This document shows, piece by piece, positions 43,191 to 50,659 of a stretch of DNA of 64,000 nucleotides. Within the stretch, counting starts at the first letter, position 1. Each line of letters starts with the position of its first letter. The notes below the pieces were generated by a model that was not told the origin of the DNA, made no database searches, and saw only the letters and a list, made by a program, of their open reading frames with translations. Origin of the DNA: Candidatus Defluviilinea gracilis (GTDB taxonomy: Bacteria; Chloroflexota; Anaerolineae; Anaerolineales; Villigracilaceae); the NCBI GenBank assembly GCA_016716235.1, contig JADJWS010000003.1, positions 62,001-126,000 of the forward strand, written 5' to 3'. The translations under genes and the position numbers were made by a program.

Positions 43191-43208
43191 TGATGCCTCC
43201 AGATGATT

Positions 43209-43293
43209 ATGTCACTCTGAGGGAGCGCTTTTTGCGACCGAAGAGTCTCCCGCACAATCCAGGAGATGCTTCGCTTCGCTCAGCATGACATGA
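43209..43293. repeat. Dispersed CHAERSEAS-type repeat (copy 2)
   Basis: This is the second copy of the element at 10616-10688: TGTCACTCTGAGG at one end and GCTTCGCTTCGCTCAGCATGACAT at the other (quoted in overlapping parts: GCTTCGCTTCGCTC, CTCAGCATGACAT). The middle differs. It lies upstream of the amine oxidase gene. Confidence 0.7.
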
Positions 43294-43347
43294 CTGCTTG
43301 TGAATCTTATCGAAAATCAAAATAAAACACAACCACCAATATTGCGC

Positions 43348-43377
43348 TTGACAAAGCCTCGTCATGCAGTATACAAT
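43348..43377 (+). promoter_or_regulatory. Strong sigma-70-like promoter reading into the IS element
   Basis: TTGACA (43348-43353) and TATACA (43370-43375) are 16 nt apart, or 18 nt if TACAAT is the -10. Transcription would start near 43383 and now runs into the 3' end of the transposase gene. Before the insertion it would have run into the structured region after 44620. Confidence 0.65.
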
Positions 43378-43407
43378 CGCCGCCATTAACAATTGAATAT
43401 TCGGAGA

Positions 43408-44619
43408 TAGGGCAATCGCATCTAAATCGGTGAGGCGAGGACTTTGAGGAGGTAATCCTGGTTCCAAGCGGCTTGGAGTTGCTTGGCATGCATACCGCCT
43501 TTGGCGGTTTTCTCCTGTTTGAGCAGATTGAGCGCAATGTGGCGAAGGACGGCGAAGTTTTCAGGAGCTTGATCTTTACGCACACGACTATGGTCTTCCC
43601 GCAAAGCCACATCCAAGACCCAGTGCAGTTCATTTTCAATCGCCCAGTGTCTGCGCACCAGATGTAACAATCGTTTCGGGTGACTGGGCAGGCTGGAGAT
43701 ATAGTAGCGTACTGTTTTGGTTTCCTTGCCAGCCACGTTCCGCGTGCACACGAGCATGACAATGCTTTGCAGACCAGGCCAGTTTTCTTTGTTACGAATC
43801 AAGTTTAGATAGGCAGGATCAGAGGTACTCCAGCATTCTCGAATTTCTATGCGCCCATGTCCCTTATTCGCTGTCTTGTCATAGTCCAGGGAAGCATATT
43901 TGAAGTTGTGGGCTTGATCGACCGCAAACACGACCGAAATATCTTCAAACAGACGCCCCTGGTTCTCTTTCACACTCAAAACATAATCTGCCTGAGCTGC
44001 GACGATGGTTTGGGCAATATTGGTTTGGGTTCCTATGGCATCTATGGTCACAATACAGCCTGCAAGCGCCAGAATCTTGAGTAATTCGGGGATGGCGGTG
44101 ATCTCGTTCGACTTTTCGTCCACTTTACGCTGTCCCAGAACAATCTCGTTTTCTTCCGCCCAAGCGCTGACCATATAAATGGCTCGTTTGCCCAGTAGCC
44201 GATCCTGCGAGCCACCCAAACGCTTCCCATCAATATTGATGATTTGCCCTGGGATGATCTCATTGACTGCCCAGACCCATTCGTAAAACGCCAACTGGAA
44301 CTGTTGGGCATCCAACTTCGAGAAGACCCGACCAAAAGTGTCATGCGACGGGATACCATTCGGCAATTCAAGAAACGTGCTCAGCCAGACTATCTTGCTA
44401 TGCCCAAAATGCTCAATGTCCGTCCAGCCTTCCGCTCCACAGATCACCGCACATATGGCGATGCTGATCAAATCTATGAGTTTATGTTCCTTCGTTCGAT
44501 CCACCCGCGGATCGCTCACTTTGCTAAAATGCTCGGCGATCGCCTCCAATGGCTTCTTTGTCATGGCTATCTCCTTCAAGATAGCCCTTTTTTACCTCAA
44601 TTTAGATGCAATCGCCCTA
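43408..44619 (-). mobile_element. Complete ISAs1-family insertion sequence with 10-bp target duplication
   Basis: The element is 1212 bp long. Terminal inverted repeats match at 18 of 20 positions (43408-43427 and 44600-44619, outer end TAGGGC). The 10-bp sequence TATTCGGAGA occurs directly outside both ends (43398-43407 and 44620-44629), so this is a clean insertion. The single gene inside is intact, and the element may still be active. Confidence 0.93.
43422..44564 (-). CDS. ISAs1-family transposase
   Basis: This 380-residue DDE transposase has an N-terminal domain with HKLIDLISIAICAVICGAEG (about residues 27-46), typical of the ISAs1 family. First acidic site: INIDGKRLGGSQD. Second: IVTIDAIGTQTNIAQTIV. 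Third: RRHWAIENELHWVLDVALRED, with the acidic residues of the catalytic triad. The ATG at 44564 has Shine-Dalgarno AAGGAG; the upstream TTG would place that signal inside the gene. The frame is complete, and the ends of the element lie within 15-55 nt. Confidence 0.94.
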   Translation of the reverse strand: MTKKPLEAIAEHFSKVSDPRVDRTKEHKLIDLISIAICAVICGAEGWTDIEHFGHSKIVWLSTFLELPNGIPSHDTFGRVFSKLDAQQFQLAFYEWVWAVNEIIPGQIINIDGKRLGGSQDRLLGKRAIYMVSAWAEENEIVLGQRKVDEKSNEITAIPELLKILALAGCIVTIDAIGTQTNIAQTIVAAQADYVLSVKENQGRLFEDISVVFAVDQAHNFKYASLDYDKTANKGHGRIEIRECWSTSDPAYLNLIRNKENWPGLQSIVMLVCTRNVAGKETKTVRYYISSLPSHPKRLLHLVRRHWAIENELHWVLDVALREDHSRVRKDQAPENFAVLRHIALNLLKQEKTAKGGMHAKQLQAAWNQDYLLKVLASPI

Positions 44620-44640
44620 TATTCGGAGATTTAGCGGCTG

Positions 44641-44678
44641 GGTCTTATGCGACAAATTGAAATTTGTCGTACGAGACC
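44641..44678. repeat. RAYT-family palindrome beside the IS element
   Basis: The inner stem GCGACAAATT-GA-AATTTGTCG lies within outer GGTCT/AGACC arms. It is the same size and apex type (GA between arms) as the copies near the RAYT gene. Confidence 0.65.
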
Positions 44679-44971
44679 ACGAGGTGGAGGTTCTCCCGCG
44701 CGAGCGGGATGCTACGGACTTCCCCTCTCCTTTCAGGAGAGGGGTTAGGGGTGAGGTTCAAAAATCGGATCGATCAGCGGATGCCTCTGAAGTTTGTCAC
44801 AAACTTCTTTCTCCCTTCCGAAATAAGCGAAAGGCAACACGGTTTAAAAAAACTCTGTTGTTCGCCCGAAATCCAAAGAGCGATCTTTGGGACAAGGGAA
44901 GCGCAAGTGACACAGATGGATTCCATCTGTTTGTGCTATGGAAGGGCTGTCTTTTTTAATGCTGAGTCGTT

Positions 44972-45007
44972 AACAGGCATGCCCACGCATGCCTGTTTTT
45001 CGTTTTT
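44972..45007 (+). terminator. Strong Rho-independent terminator
   Basis: Perfect 11-bp arms (44972-44982 with 44987-44997, loop CCAC) are followed by TTTCGTTTTT. No gene on this strand precedes it within 1.8 kb, so it should end an untranslated transcript. Confidence 0.8.
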
Positions 45008-45019
45008 ACCCAAAACGCT

Positions 45020-45112
45020 GGTTGAGCGCAAGCAGTCGAAACCAGCAGGCAATACCGAACTTGTAATTTGTGGTTTCGATACGGGCGAGAGAAGCGCTCG
45101 CCCTACTCAACC
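45020..45112. repeat. Nested foldback element upstream of the MGMT gene
   Basis: Three nested inverted pairs are seen: GGTTGAG/CTCAACC outside, TCGAAACCA/TGGTTTCGA inside, and GGGCGAG/CTCGCCC in the right arm. It looks like a common intergenic repeat; nothing else is in the gap. Confidence 0.6.
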
Positions 45113-45196
45113 ACCGAATTAGGAATGAACTCAGCAAGAATCGGGTCGGCAGATGTAATGGATGTTCATAGAATAGCATCAACAAAAGGAGAAACT

Positions 45197-46045
45197 ATGA
45201 ACACCAATTTCAAACAATCGTCCGAAGATTACCTGCGCATCGAGCAGGCGATCCTGTACCTTGAAAACCATTTCAAAGACCAGCCCAACCTCGACGAGGT
45301 CGCCGCGAACGTCGGCTTGAGCGAATTTCACTTTCAGCGACTCTTCACACGTTGGGCGGGAGTCAGCCCGAAACGCTTTTTGCAATTCGTGACGAAGGAA
45401 AGCGCGAAGGATCTGCTCGACAAGTCGGAGAATCTGCTCGACACCACGCATCAAGTCGGACTGTCGAGTCTGGGCCGCCTCCATGATCTTTTTGTGAACA
45501 CCGAGGCGATGTCGCCAGGCGAGTACAAATCCAAAGGCGAAGGCGTGACCATTCGATACGGGATCCATCTCACGCCATTCGGCAAATGTTTGATCGGACT
45601 CACCGAACGCGGAATTTGTCACCTCGGCTTTGTGCAGGGAAGCGAAGGCGAAGCAATTGACAATCTCGTGAGTGATTGGAAGGAAGCGAAGATGATCGAA
45701 GACTATCGAGCCACTGCCGCGCTAGTCGGTCCGATCTTCGACCTGCGCTTCAACACCCGCATCAAGCCGCTGACGTTGCACCTGCGCGGGACGAACTTCC
45801 AGTTGAAAGTGTGGGAGGCGCTGTTGCAAATCCCTGCGGGTTCGGTGTCCACCTACGAAGGGATCGCTTCGCACATCGGCAATCCAAACGCCGTTCGCGC
45901 GGTGGGAACAGCCGTTGGTCACAACCCAATTGCCGTGTTGATTCCCTGTCATCGGGTGATCCGCAAGGCTGGCGAGTTTGGGAAGTATCGCTACGGAGCG
46001 TTGAGGAAGAAGGCGTTGTTGGCTAGAGAGTTCGTCAGTGCGTGA
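45197..46045 (+). CDS. AraC-type HTH fused to O6-methylguanine-DNA methyltransferase
   Basis: This DNA alkylation-repair protein would move methyl groups from O6-methylguanine to its own cysteine. The 282-residue protein has an AraC helix-turn-helix (about residues 10-105, NLDEVAANVGLSEFHFQRLF) and a C-terminal methyltransferase (about 115-280). The acceptor Cys is in VLIPCHRVIRKAGEFGKYRYG (about residue 252-272), and FQLKVWEALLQIPAGSVSTYE is the usual DNA-binding segment. It lacks the N-terminal Cys4 zinc domain of E. coli Ada, so it cannot sense methylphosphotriesters that way. The Shine-Dalgarno AAAAGGAGA precedes the ATG. Confidence 0.92.
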   Translation: MNTNFKQSSEDYLRIEQAILYLENHFKDQPNLDEVAANVGLSEFHFQRLFTRWAGVSPKRFLQFVTKESAKDLLDKSENLLDTTHQVGLSSLGRLHDLFVNTEAMSPGEYKSKGEGVTIRYGIHLTPFGKCLIGLTERGICHLGFVQGSEGEAIDNLVSDWKEAKMIEDYRATAALVGPIFDLRFNTRIKPLTLHLRGTNFQLKVWEALLQIPAGSVSTYEGIASHIGNPNAVRAVGTAVGHNPIAVLIPCHRVIRKAGEFGKYRYGALRKKALLAREFVSA

Positions 46046-46066
46046 AAGGCGTGTAAAAAATACATC

Positions 46067-46129
46067 AGCCACAGAGAACACAGAGCGCACAGAGATTTTT
46101 AAAAGGTTTTCTCAGTGTTCTCTGTGGCT
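46067..46129. repeat. CCACAGAG-type intergenic palindrome
   Basis: AGCCACAGAGAACAC (46067-46081) is exactly inverted at 46115-46129. A third CACAGAG word lies in the loop. It is the same class as 5461 and 39275. Confidence 0.8.
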
Positions 46130-46172
46130 CTCCCGAAGGACATCGGGACGATATGTGGCTACAAAGGAATAA

Positions 46173-47099
46173 ATGAAAACAAAAATATGGATTGCTTTGC
46201 TCGCGTTGTACATTGTGTGGGGTTCAACTTATCTTGCGATTCGATTCGCAGTGGAAACGATCCCGCCGTTCTTTCATGCGGGGTTGCGGTTCCTCATCTC
46301 AGGGCTGATCCTCGTCCTCTGGCGGCGCGCGGCGGGAGATGCCGTGCCGACGCGCGTGCAATGGAAATCGGTGGCGATCATCGGCACATTGCTACTACTC
46401 GGCGGCAACGGGCTTGTCTCGTTCGCAGAACAACGCATCGCATCAGGCGTCGCGGCGTTGATCGTCGGCACGACCCCGATGTGGCTGGTGTTGATCGAAT
46501 CCCTGCGCCCGAACGGGGTCAAACCCACGTGGCTGATCATTGTCGGGTTGATCGTTGGCTTTAGCGGTATTTACCTATTAATTGGTCCGTCGGCATCAAC
46601 GGGCAAGCTTCAATTCGATACGATCGGCACGGTTGCCGTGATCGCCGCGGCGTTTCTCTGGGCGCTCGGTTCCATTTACAGCCGAAGCGCAGACATCCCC
46701 AAGTCTGCGTTGATGACGACAGGCGCGGAAATGCTCGCGGGAAGCGTTCCGCTATTTTTAGTGAGCCTTGCGCTCGGCGAGTGGAGCAGATTCAACATCG
46801 CGCAAGTTTCGACCGAATCATGGCTAGGGCTGATCTATCTCATCACGTTTGGTTCGATGGTTGGGTTTGTCGCGTACATTTGGTTGTTGCAAAACGCGCC
46901 GATCTCGCTCGTCGCAACATACGCGTATGTCAACCCGTTGGTGGCGGTGTTGCTCGGCGCCTGGTTTGCCAGTGAGCCGCTTACGTCGCGCACTCTCGCC
47001 GCGGCAGGAATCATCATCGGGTCGGTGATCTTCATCAATTGGGCGAGGCAGGTCAAAGTCAAGAAAAAACCGTTGCAGTCCGCGCCGAGCGGAGAATAA
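46173..47099 (+). CDS. EamA-family (DMT) transporter
   Basis: This 308-residue drug/metabolite exporter has ten hydrophobic helices arranged as two five-helix EamA repeats. The start IWIALLALYIVWGSTYLAIR (about residues 4-23) is typical, as are FFHAGLRFLISGLILVLWRR in the first repeat and PLVAVLLGAWFASEPLTSRT in the second. It resembles YedA/RhtA-like exporters of metabolites or amino acids. The Shine-Dalgarno AAAGGAA precedes the ATG. It lies between the repair gene and glnA, each separated by a palindrome, so it is probably transcribed alone. Confidence 0.9.
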   Translation: MKTKIWIALLALYIVWGSTYLAIRFAVETIPPFFHAGLRFLISGLILVLWRRAAGDAVPTRVQWKSVAIIGTLLLLGGNGLVSFAEQRIASGVAALIVGTTPMWLVLIESLRPNGVKPTWLIIVGLIVGFSGIYLLIGPSASTGKLQFDTIGTVAVIAAAFLWALGSIYSRSADIPKSALMTTGAEMLAGSVPLFLVSLALGEWSRFNIAQVSTESWLGLIYLITFGSMVGFVAYIWLLQNAPISLVATYAYVNPLVAVLLGAWFASEPLTSRTLAAAGIIIGSVIFINWARQVKVKKKPLQSAPSGE

Positions 47100-47119
47100 A
47101 TTTCCAATCGACATTATTG

Positions 47120-47188
47120 GGACGCAGATAAACGCTGACTGCGCTGATCAAAAAGAAAATCTGCGTTTCTCAGCGTGAATCAGCGTCC
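47120..47188. repeat. GACGCAGA/ACGCTGA-type foldback upstream of glnA
   Basis: GGACGCAGATAAACGCTGA is matched by an inverted, imperfect partner ending TCAGCGTCC. It is the same architecture as the CACAGAG palindromes but with different words. The rest of this gap holds the glnA promoter region, with no box recognised. Confidence 0.6.
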
Positions 47189-47283
47189 AGTATGTTTTCA
47201 GTGTATTAAGAAAAATCTATTACTCAATCACGAGGAGATTGCTTCGGCTTCGCCTCGCAACGACATAAGAAAAAGGAGAAAAA

Positions 47284-48624
47284 ATGGACGGCAAGGATTT
47301 GGTCAAGAAAGTAAAAGAAGATGGTGTAAAGTTTCTTTCACTACAATTTTCGGATGTGACGGGCGCTGTGAAAAGCGTGGACATGCCCGTTCGTCATCTT
47401 GAAGATGTGCTGAAAGACGGCGCATGGTTCGACGGTTCATCCGTCGAGGGCTTTGCGCGCATTCAAGAAAGCGACATGCGCCTGTTGATCGACCCCGACA
47501 CGTACGCGGTGTTGCCGTGGTCGGCGGCGGACTCAAAACGCGCGCGCGTGTTCTGCGATATCCACATGCCGAACGGCGATCCCTTTGAGGGCGATCCGCG
47601 CGGCACATTGAAGCGACAGTTGAAGCGCATCGAAGATAAAGGCTGGACATATAATCTCGGACCCGAGCCAGAGTTCTTCCTCTTCAAGGGGACGAACGGA
47701 CATGGCGTGCATCCCGTTCCGCACGACGCGGGCGGCTACTTCGACTTCTCGTCATTCGATGAAGCCGTCGTCGTGCGCACCGACCTGATGAGCGCGCTCG
47801 ACGCGATGGGACTCGACGTGGAAGTTGGTCATCACGAAGTTGCGCTCGGTCAACACGAAATTGATTTCCGCTTTGCCGACGCGCTCAAGACCGCCGACAA
47901 TGTGCTGACGTTGAAGTACACTGTCAAAGCCATCGCCGCGCAACACGGACTCACCGCTTCATTTATGCCCAAGCCCGTCTTCGGCATCAACGGGTCGGGG
48001 ATGCACTGTCATCAAAGTCTTTTCGATAACAAGACGGGAACGAATCTGTTCTTCGACAAAAATGACGAAGCGCATCTTTCCAAACTTGCGTATGGATTCA
48101 TCGCTGGACAGTTGGCGCACGCCCGGGCATTAGCCGCCGTCGTCGCGCCGACGGTCAACTCGTACAAGCGACTCGTCCCCGGTTACGAAGCGCCGGTCTA
48201 CATTGGCTGGGCGCAACAAAATCGTTCGGCGTTGATCCGCATCCCGCGCTACACCGAAGGACGCGATAAAGCCGTCCGCGCCGAGTTGCGATTCCCCGAC
48301 CCATCCGCGAATCCGTATCTCGCGTTCACGGTCATGCTCGCCGCCGCGTTGGACGGGATCGAAAAGAACATGACCGCGCCGAAGCCGCTCAACAACATCA
48401 ACTTGTATCACCTCGACAAAGAAGACCGCGCGAAGTTGGGCGTGACTGAATTGCCCGGCTCGCTCGCCGAAGCGTTGACCGAACTCGAGAACGACGAAGT
48501 TATCAAGTCCGCGTTGGGTGAATTGGCATACGAAGCCTTCTCCCGCGCGAAATGGGCGGAATGGGACGATTTCCGCTTGCGAGTTTCGGATTATGAGATC
48601 GAGAGGTATTTGGAGACGGCGTGA
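47284..48624 (+). CDS. glnA: Glutamine synthetase, type I
   Basis: This enzyme makes glutamine from glutamate, ammonia and ATP. The 446-residue length matches the GSI-alpha subgroup (as in Bacillus and Thermotoga), about 20 shorter than the enterobacterial beta type. Active-site segments are intact: WFDGSSVEGFARIQESDM (about residues 42-59), PEPEFFLF (about 124-131), NGSGMHCHQSLF (about 237-248) and YKRLVPGYEAPVYIGWA (about 298-314). The GSI-alpha form is normally regulated by feedback and not by adenylylation. The Shine-Dalgarno AAAAAGGAG precedes the ATG. No regulator gene (glnR, glnB) is adjacent. Confidence 0.96.
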   Translation: MDGKDLVKKVKEDGVKFLSLQFSDVTGAVKSVDMPVRHLEDVLKDGAWFDGSSVEGFARIQESDMRLLIDPDTYAVLPWSAADSKRARVFCDIHMPNGDPFEGDPRGTLKRQLKRIEDKGWTYNLGPEPEFFLFKGTNGHGVHPVPHDAGGYFDFSSFDEAVVVRTDLMSALDAMGLDVEVGHHEVALGQHEIDFRFADALKTADNVLTLKYTVKAIAAQHGLTASFMPKPVFGINGSGMHCHQSLFDNKTGTNLFFDKNDEAHLSKLAYGFIAGQLAHARALAAVVAPTVNSYKRLVPGYEAPVYIGWAQQNRSALIRIPRYTEGRDKAVRAELRFPDPSANPYLAFTVMLAAALDGIEKNMTAPKPLNNINLYHLDKEDRAKLGVTELPGSLAEALTELENDEVIKSALGELAYEAFSRAKWAEWDDFRLRVSDYEIERYLETA

Positions 48625-48695
48625 GTGCGTGGTAAGTAGTAATTGGTAATTGGAGATTGGAGAATTAGAGAATTGGGGGCTAGAGACTGGAGACT

Positions 48696-48726
48696 ACCCT
48701 CCGAGGGACTTTGTCCTTCGGAGGGT
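48696..48726 (+). terminator. Terminator of glnA
   Basis: ACCCTCCGA/TCGGAGGGT closes an inner GGAC-TTT-GTCC stem, 71 nt past the stop, followed by TTGTTTC. A simple-repeat spacer lies between glnA and the hairpin. Confidence 0.65.
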
Positions 48727-48759
48727 TTGTTTCATGCATTAAGAAGTGGCGCGATGATT

Positions 48760-49536
48760 TTACCCGCCAATGAGTTGAGGCTTCCACTCTACAGACGGCA
48801 TATCGTCCTCTTCGTCTTTCAGGATCACTTCGCTTTTCACAAACCACGAAAAACCAAATGCGAAGATGGCGAGTGTTTCGAACCAAAAGATCGGATTGGT
48901 GATGCCGAAGAATCGCCCCTCCGCGCCGAACGCGGCAAAGTACACAGCGATTAATAGAATCGAAAGCAGCATCACGCCGCCGCAGATCCGATAAATTTTA
49001 TTCCTCAGTTTCTTCATGTTCGACATATCGTTGGGCTTGTGCTTGGACTTCGTGAACAGCACGAGACAAAAGTATGTGAGCGTCAACAGGAACGACGCCG
49101 CGAAGATATGATGCGCGATGCTGATTAGTTTATAGACCTCCCCGGTCTCGCCGCTTCGCAAGGTTGGGAATAACGCAGTCCCGATGGCGAAGAAACACGC
49201 AAAGTTACCAGCGATATCGTCGGCGCGCCCGTATCCTTTATACGAAAACAAGAACACGCCGAGGGAGAACAAAATCCCCACCATCACATCCCGCATCCCC
49301 GTGTGATAGTACGCGCTGATCGACTCCTGCAACACCTTCCCAAAGATCACCCGTCCGCCCAAATACAGGATTAACGGCATGAGCATGCCCAACAAGCCGA
49401 CTGTCACTCTCAATTCTTTGTAGGGAAGCACCAACTCATTTTGAATCTCACTGAGTTGACTCTGGGTCAAGACGGGTTCAGCGGACTTCGCTTTTCGAGA
49501 ATAAGCCTTTTTGCGGATTTTTGATTTACCAGCCAT
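48760..49536 (-). CDS. Multi-helix membrane protein of unknown function
   Basis: This 258-residue protein has a basic N-terminal tail (KSKIRKKAYSRKAKSAE) and about seven membrane helices. The stretch ESISAYYHTGMRDVMVGILF (about residues 70-89) and SYKGYGRADDIAGNFACFFA (about 97-116) look conserved, but the family was not recognised; it may be related to DUF998-like proteins. The start has Shine-Dalgarno GAGGAGA. It stands alone, facing glnA. No catalytic motif is evident. Confidence 0.65.
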   Translation of the reverse strand: MAGKSKIRKKAYSRKAKSAEPVLTQSQLSEIQNELVLPYKELRVTVGLLGMLMPLILYLGGRVIFGKVLQESISAYYHTGMRDVMVGILFSLGVFLFSYKGYGRADDIAGNFACFFAIGTALFPTLRSGETGEVYKLISIAHHIFAASFLLTLTYFCLVLFTKSKHKPNDMSNMKKLRNKIYRICGGVMLLSILLIAVYFAAFGAEGRFFGITNPIFWFETLAIFAFGFSWFVKSEVILKDEEDDMPSVEWKPQLIGG

Positions 49537-49750
49537 GGGTTGTCTCCTCTCTGTGTGACGGTCTCACTATACAACGATTGGAGGGCGATTACAACTGGCA
49601 AATCCCGCCTTGCGCGGGAAAGAATTTCGATATATGCTTACAAAAGCGAGCGCATTGGAACTACGGTTTGAAACGCAGGAGGTAGGAGATGCGCTGTTGC
49701 CAAACGTATTTGATAAAGCGCTCAAGGGAGAGTTGTGACCCCCATCCCGT

Positions 49751-50010
49751 CCTTCCCCCAAATACGACGACAAAATTCTGTATGCGGATTCAAAGTGCCT
49801 CTCGTCGGATTTGGGGGAAGGGGAACGGAAATTTGGAATGAATATTCTCATAAATACCCAACATCAAATTTCCCCCTCCCTAAATTCGACGTGATTTCCG
49901 TCGCATTTGGACGAGAGAATGTGACGTACGAATGAACATTCTTTTTTATACCCAACATTAAACTTCCCCCTCCCCAAATTCGACGTGCTCTTCGTCGCAT
50001 TTGGGGAGGG
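49751..50010. repeat. Array of about 2.7 tandem 94-bp hairpin units
   Basis: Three hairpins share the pattern CCTCCCCAAATTCGACG then CGTCGCATTTGGGGAGG (49751-49821, 49879-49910 and 49968-50010). Direct repeats ATACCCAACATCAAATTTCC and its variant start at 49854 and 49948, 94 nt apart. This fills most of the 489-nt gap between the membrane protein and DUF559 genes; the remainder (49537-49750) shows nothing. Confidence 0.75.
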
Positions 50011-50025
50011 TAGGGGAGGGGCGAA

Positions 50026-50394
50026 ATGCCGCGTAAAAAACGAAGCAACCCAAAAACCATGAACTTTGCGGGAAAACTCCGCAAAACCCCAACTCCTGCC
50101 GAGCGTAAACTGTGGTCAAAGATTCGCAACGACCAGTTGGGAGTCAACTTTCGCAGGAAACACGCCATTGGCAACTTTGTCCCTGATTTCGTCTGCATCG
50201 AAAAGAAACTCATCCTTGAACTGGATGGCAGTCAGCATTTGGAACAACAAGAATATGATGATGACAGGACGAAATATTTGGAATCTGAGGGTTACAAGGT
50301 CATCCGCTTTTGGAATAACGATGTGATGAAAAATTTGGACAGCGTTATACTCGCCATCATGCACGCGGTGAAAGATGGAAATAAGGAAGGTTGA
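50026..50394 (+). CDS. DUF559 endonuclease-fold protein
   Basis: This 122-residue protein of the very-short-patch-repair-like PD-(D/E)XK fold has RKLRKTPTPAERKLWSKIRN-like start (KLRKTPTPAERKLWSKIRN, about residues 17-35). FRRKHAIGNFVPDFVCIEKK leads to ILELDGSQH, where Asp and Glu-x-Asp form the active site, and GYKVIRFWNNDVMKN is the usual end. DUF559 proteins are often stray cargo near restriction systems. It overlaps the start of an HsdS relic. Its biological substrate is unknown. Confidence 0.85.
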   Translation: MPRKKRSNPKTMNFAGKLRKTPTPAERKLWSKIRNDQLGVNFRRKHAIGNFVPDFVCIEKKLILELDGSQHLEQQEYDDDRTKYLESEGYKVIRFWNNDVMKNLDSVILAIMHAVKDGNKEG

Positions 50395-50539
50395 GTTCCG
50401 TATCATCTCCCTGTTTAGCAAACAAGAGGAGTTTGCGGGCATGGTGGCGCGGGTGGAGGGAATGCGCGCCCGTCAAGCCGAGAGCGAAAGACAAGCGGAG
50501 AATCTTTTTGAAAGTCTGCTGGCGGAGACTTTTGCGTGA
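50375..50539 (+). pseudogene. C-terminal relic of a type I restriction specificity subunit (HsdS)
   Basis: This frame reads SLFSKQEEFAGMVARVEGMR followed by ARQAESERQAENLFESLLAE and ends TFA. That is the C-terminal helix of HsdS proteins, where the usual pattern is Q-x-x-I-V-A-x-V-E...AERQAE-LF-SLL. The DNA-recognition domains are absent. The frame overlaps the DUF559 3' end in another phase, so the DUF559 gene replaced or truncated hsdS. No hsdM or hsdR is in the window. Confidence 0.7.
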
Positions 50540-50549
50540 AAAGTACTGT

Positions 50550-50615
50550 CCACAAATTATTCACGAATGTGCGAATGGACAACGCGAGATTCGTTTATTC
50601 GTGACCCATTCGTGG
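50550..50615. repeat. CACGAAT-type palindrome
   Basis: ATTCACGAATGTGCGAATGG pairs imperfectly with ATTCGTTTATTCGTGACCC and ATTCGTGG. It is the same type as 12220-12304. Confidence 0.6.
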
Positions 50616-50659
50616 AGGGTCTTTGGGTGCGAAGGATAATGCGTTGAAGGAGAACCGCG

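Larger units (their letters stand above)
44630..45007 (+). ncRNA. Candidate structured RNA ending at a strong terminator
   Basis: This 380-nt region has no convincing gene but many hairpins: a GTA/TAC palindrome (44641-44678), CCCGC-GCGA-GCGGG, a 10-bp CCCCTCTCCT stem (44722-44744), GAAGTTTG-TCA-CAAACTTC, CCAAAGA-GCGA-TCTTTGG (44873-44890) and ACAGATGG-ATT-CCATCTGT (44912-44930). It ends in a Rho-independent terminator. Two hairpins have GCGA (GNRA) loops. A good promoter lies on the far side of the IS element, which fits an RNA gene split near its 5' end. The alternative is a chance pile of repeats. It does not match RNase P, tmRNA or SRP RNA motifs. Confidence 0.3.

Noticed and set aside
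44664..45122. A 152-codon frame after the IS element
   Set aside because: It reads through repeats, hairpins and a strong terminator, has no Shine-Dalgarno and no domain.
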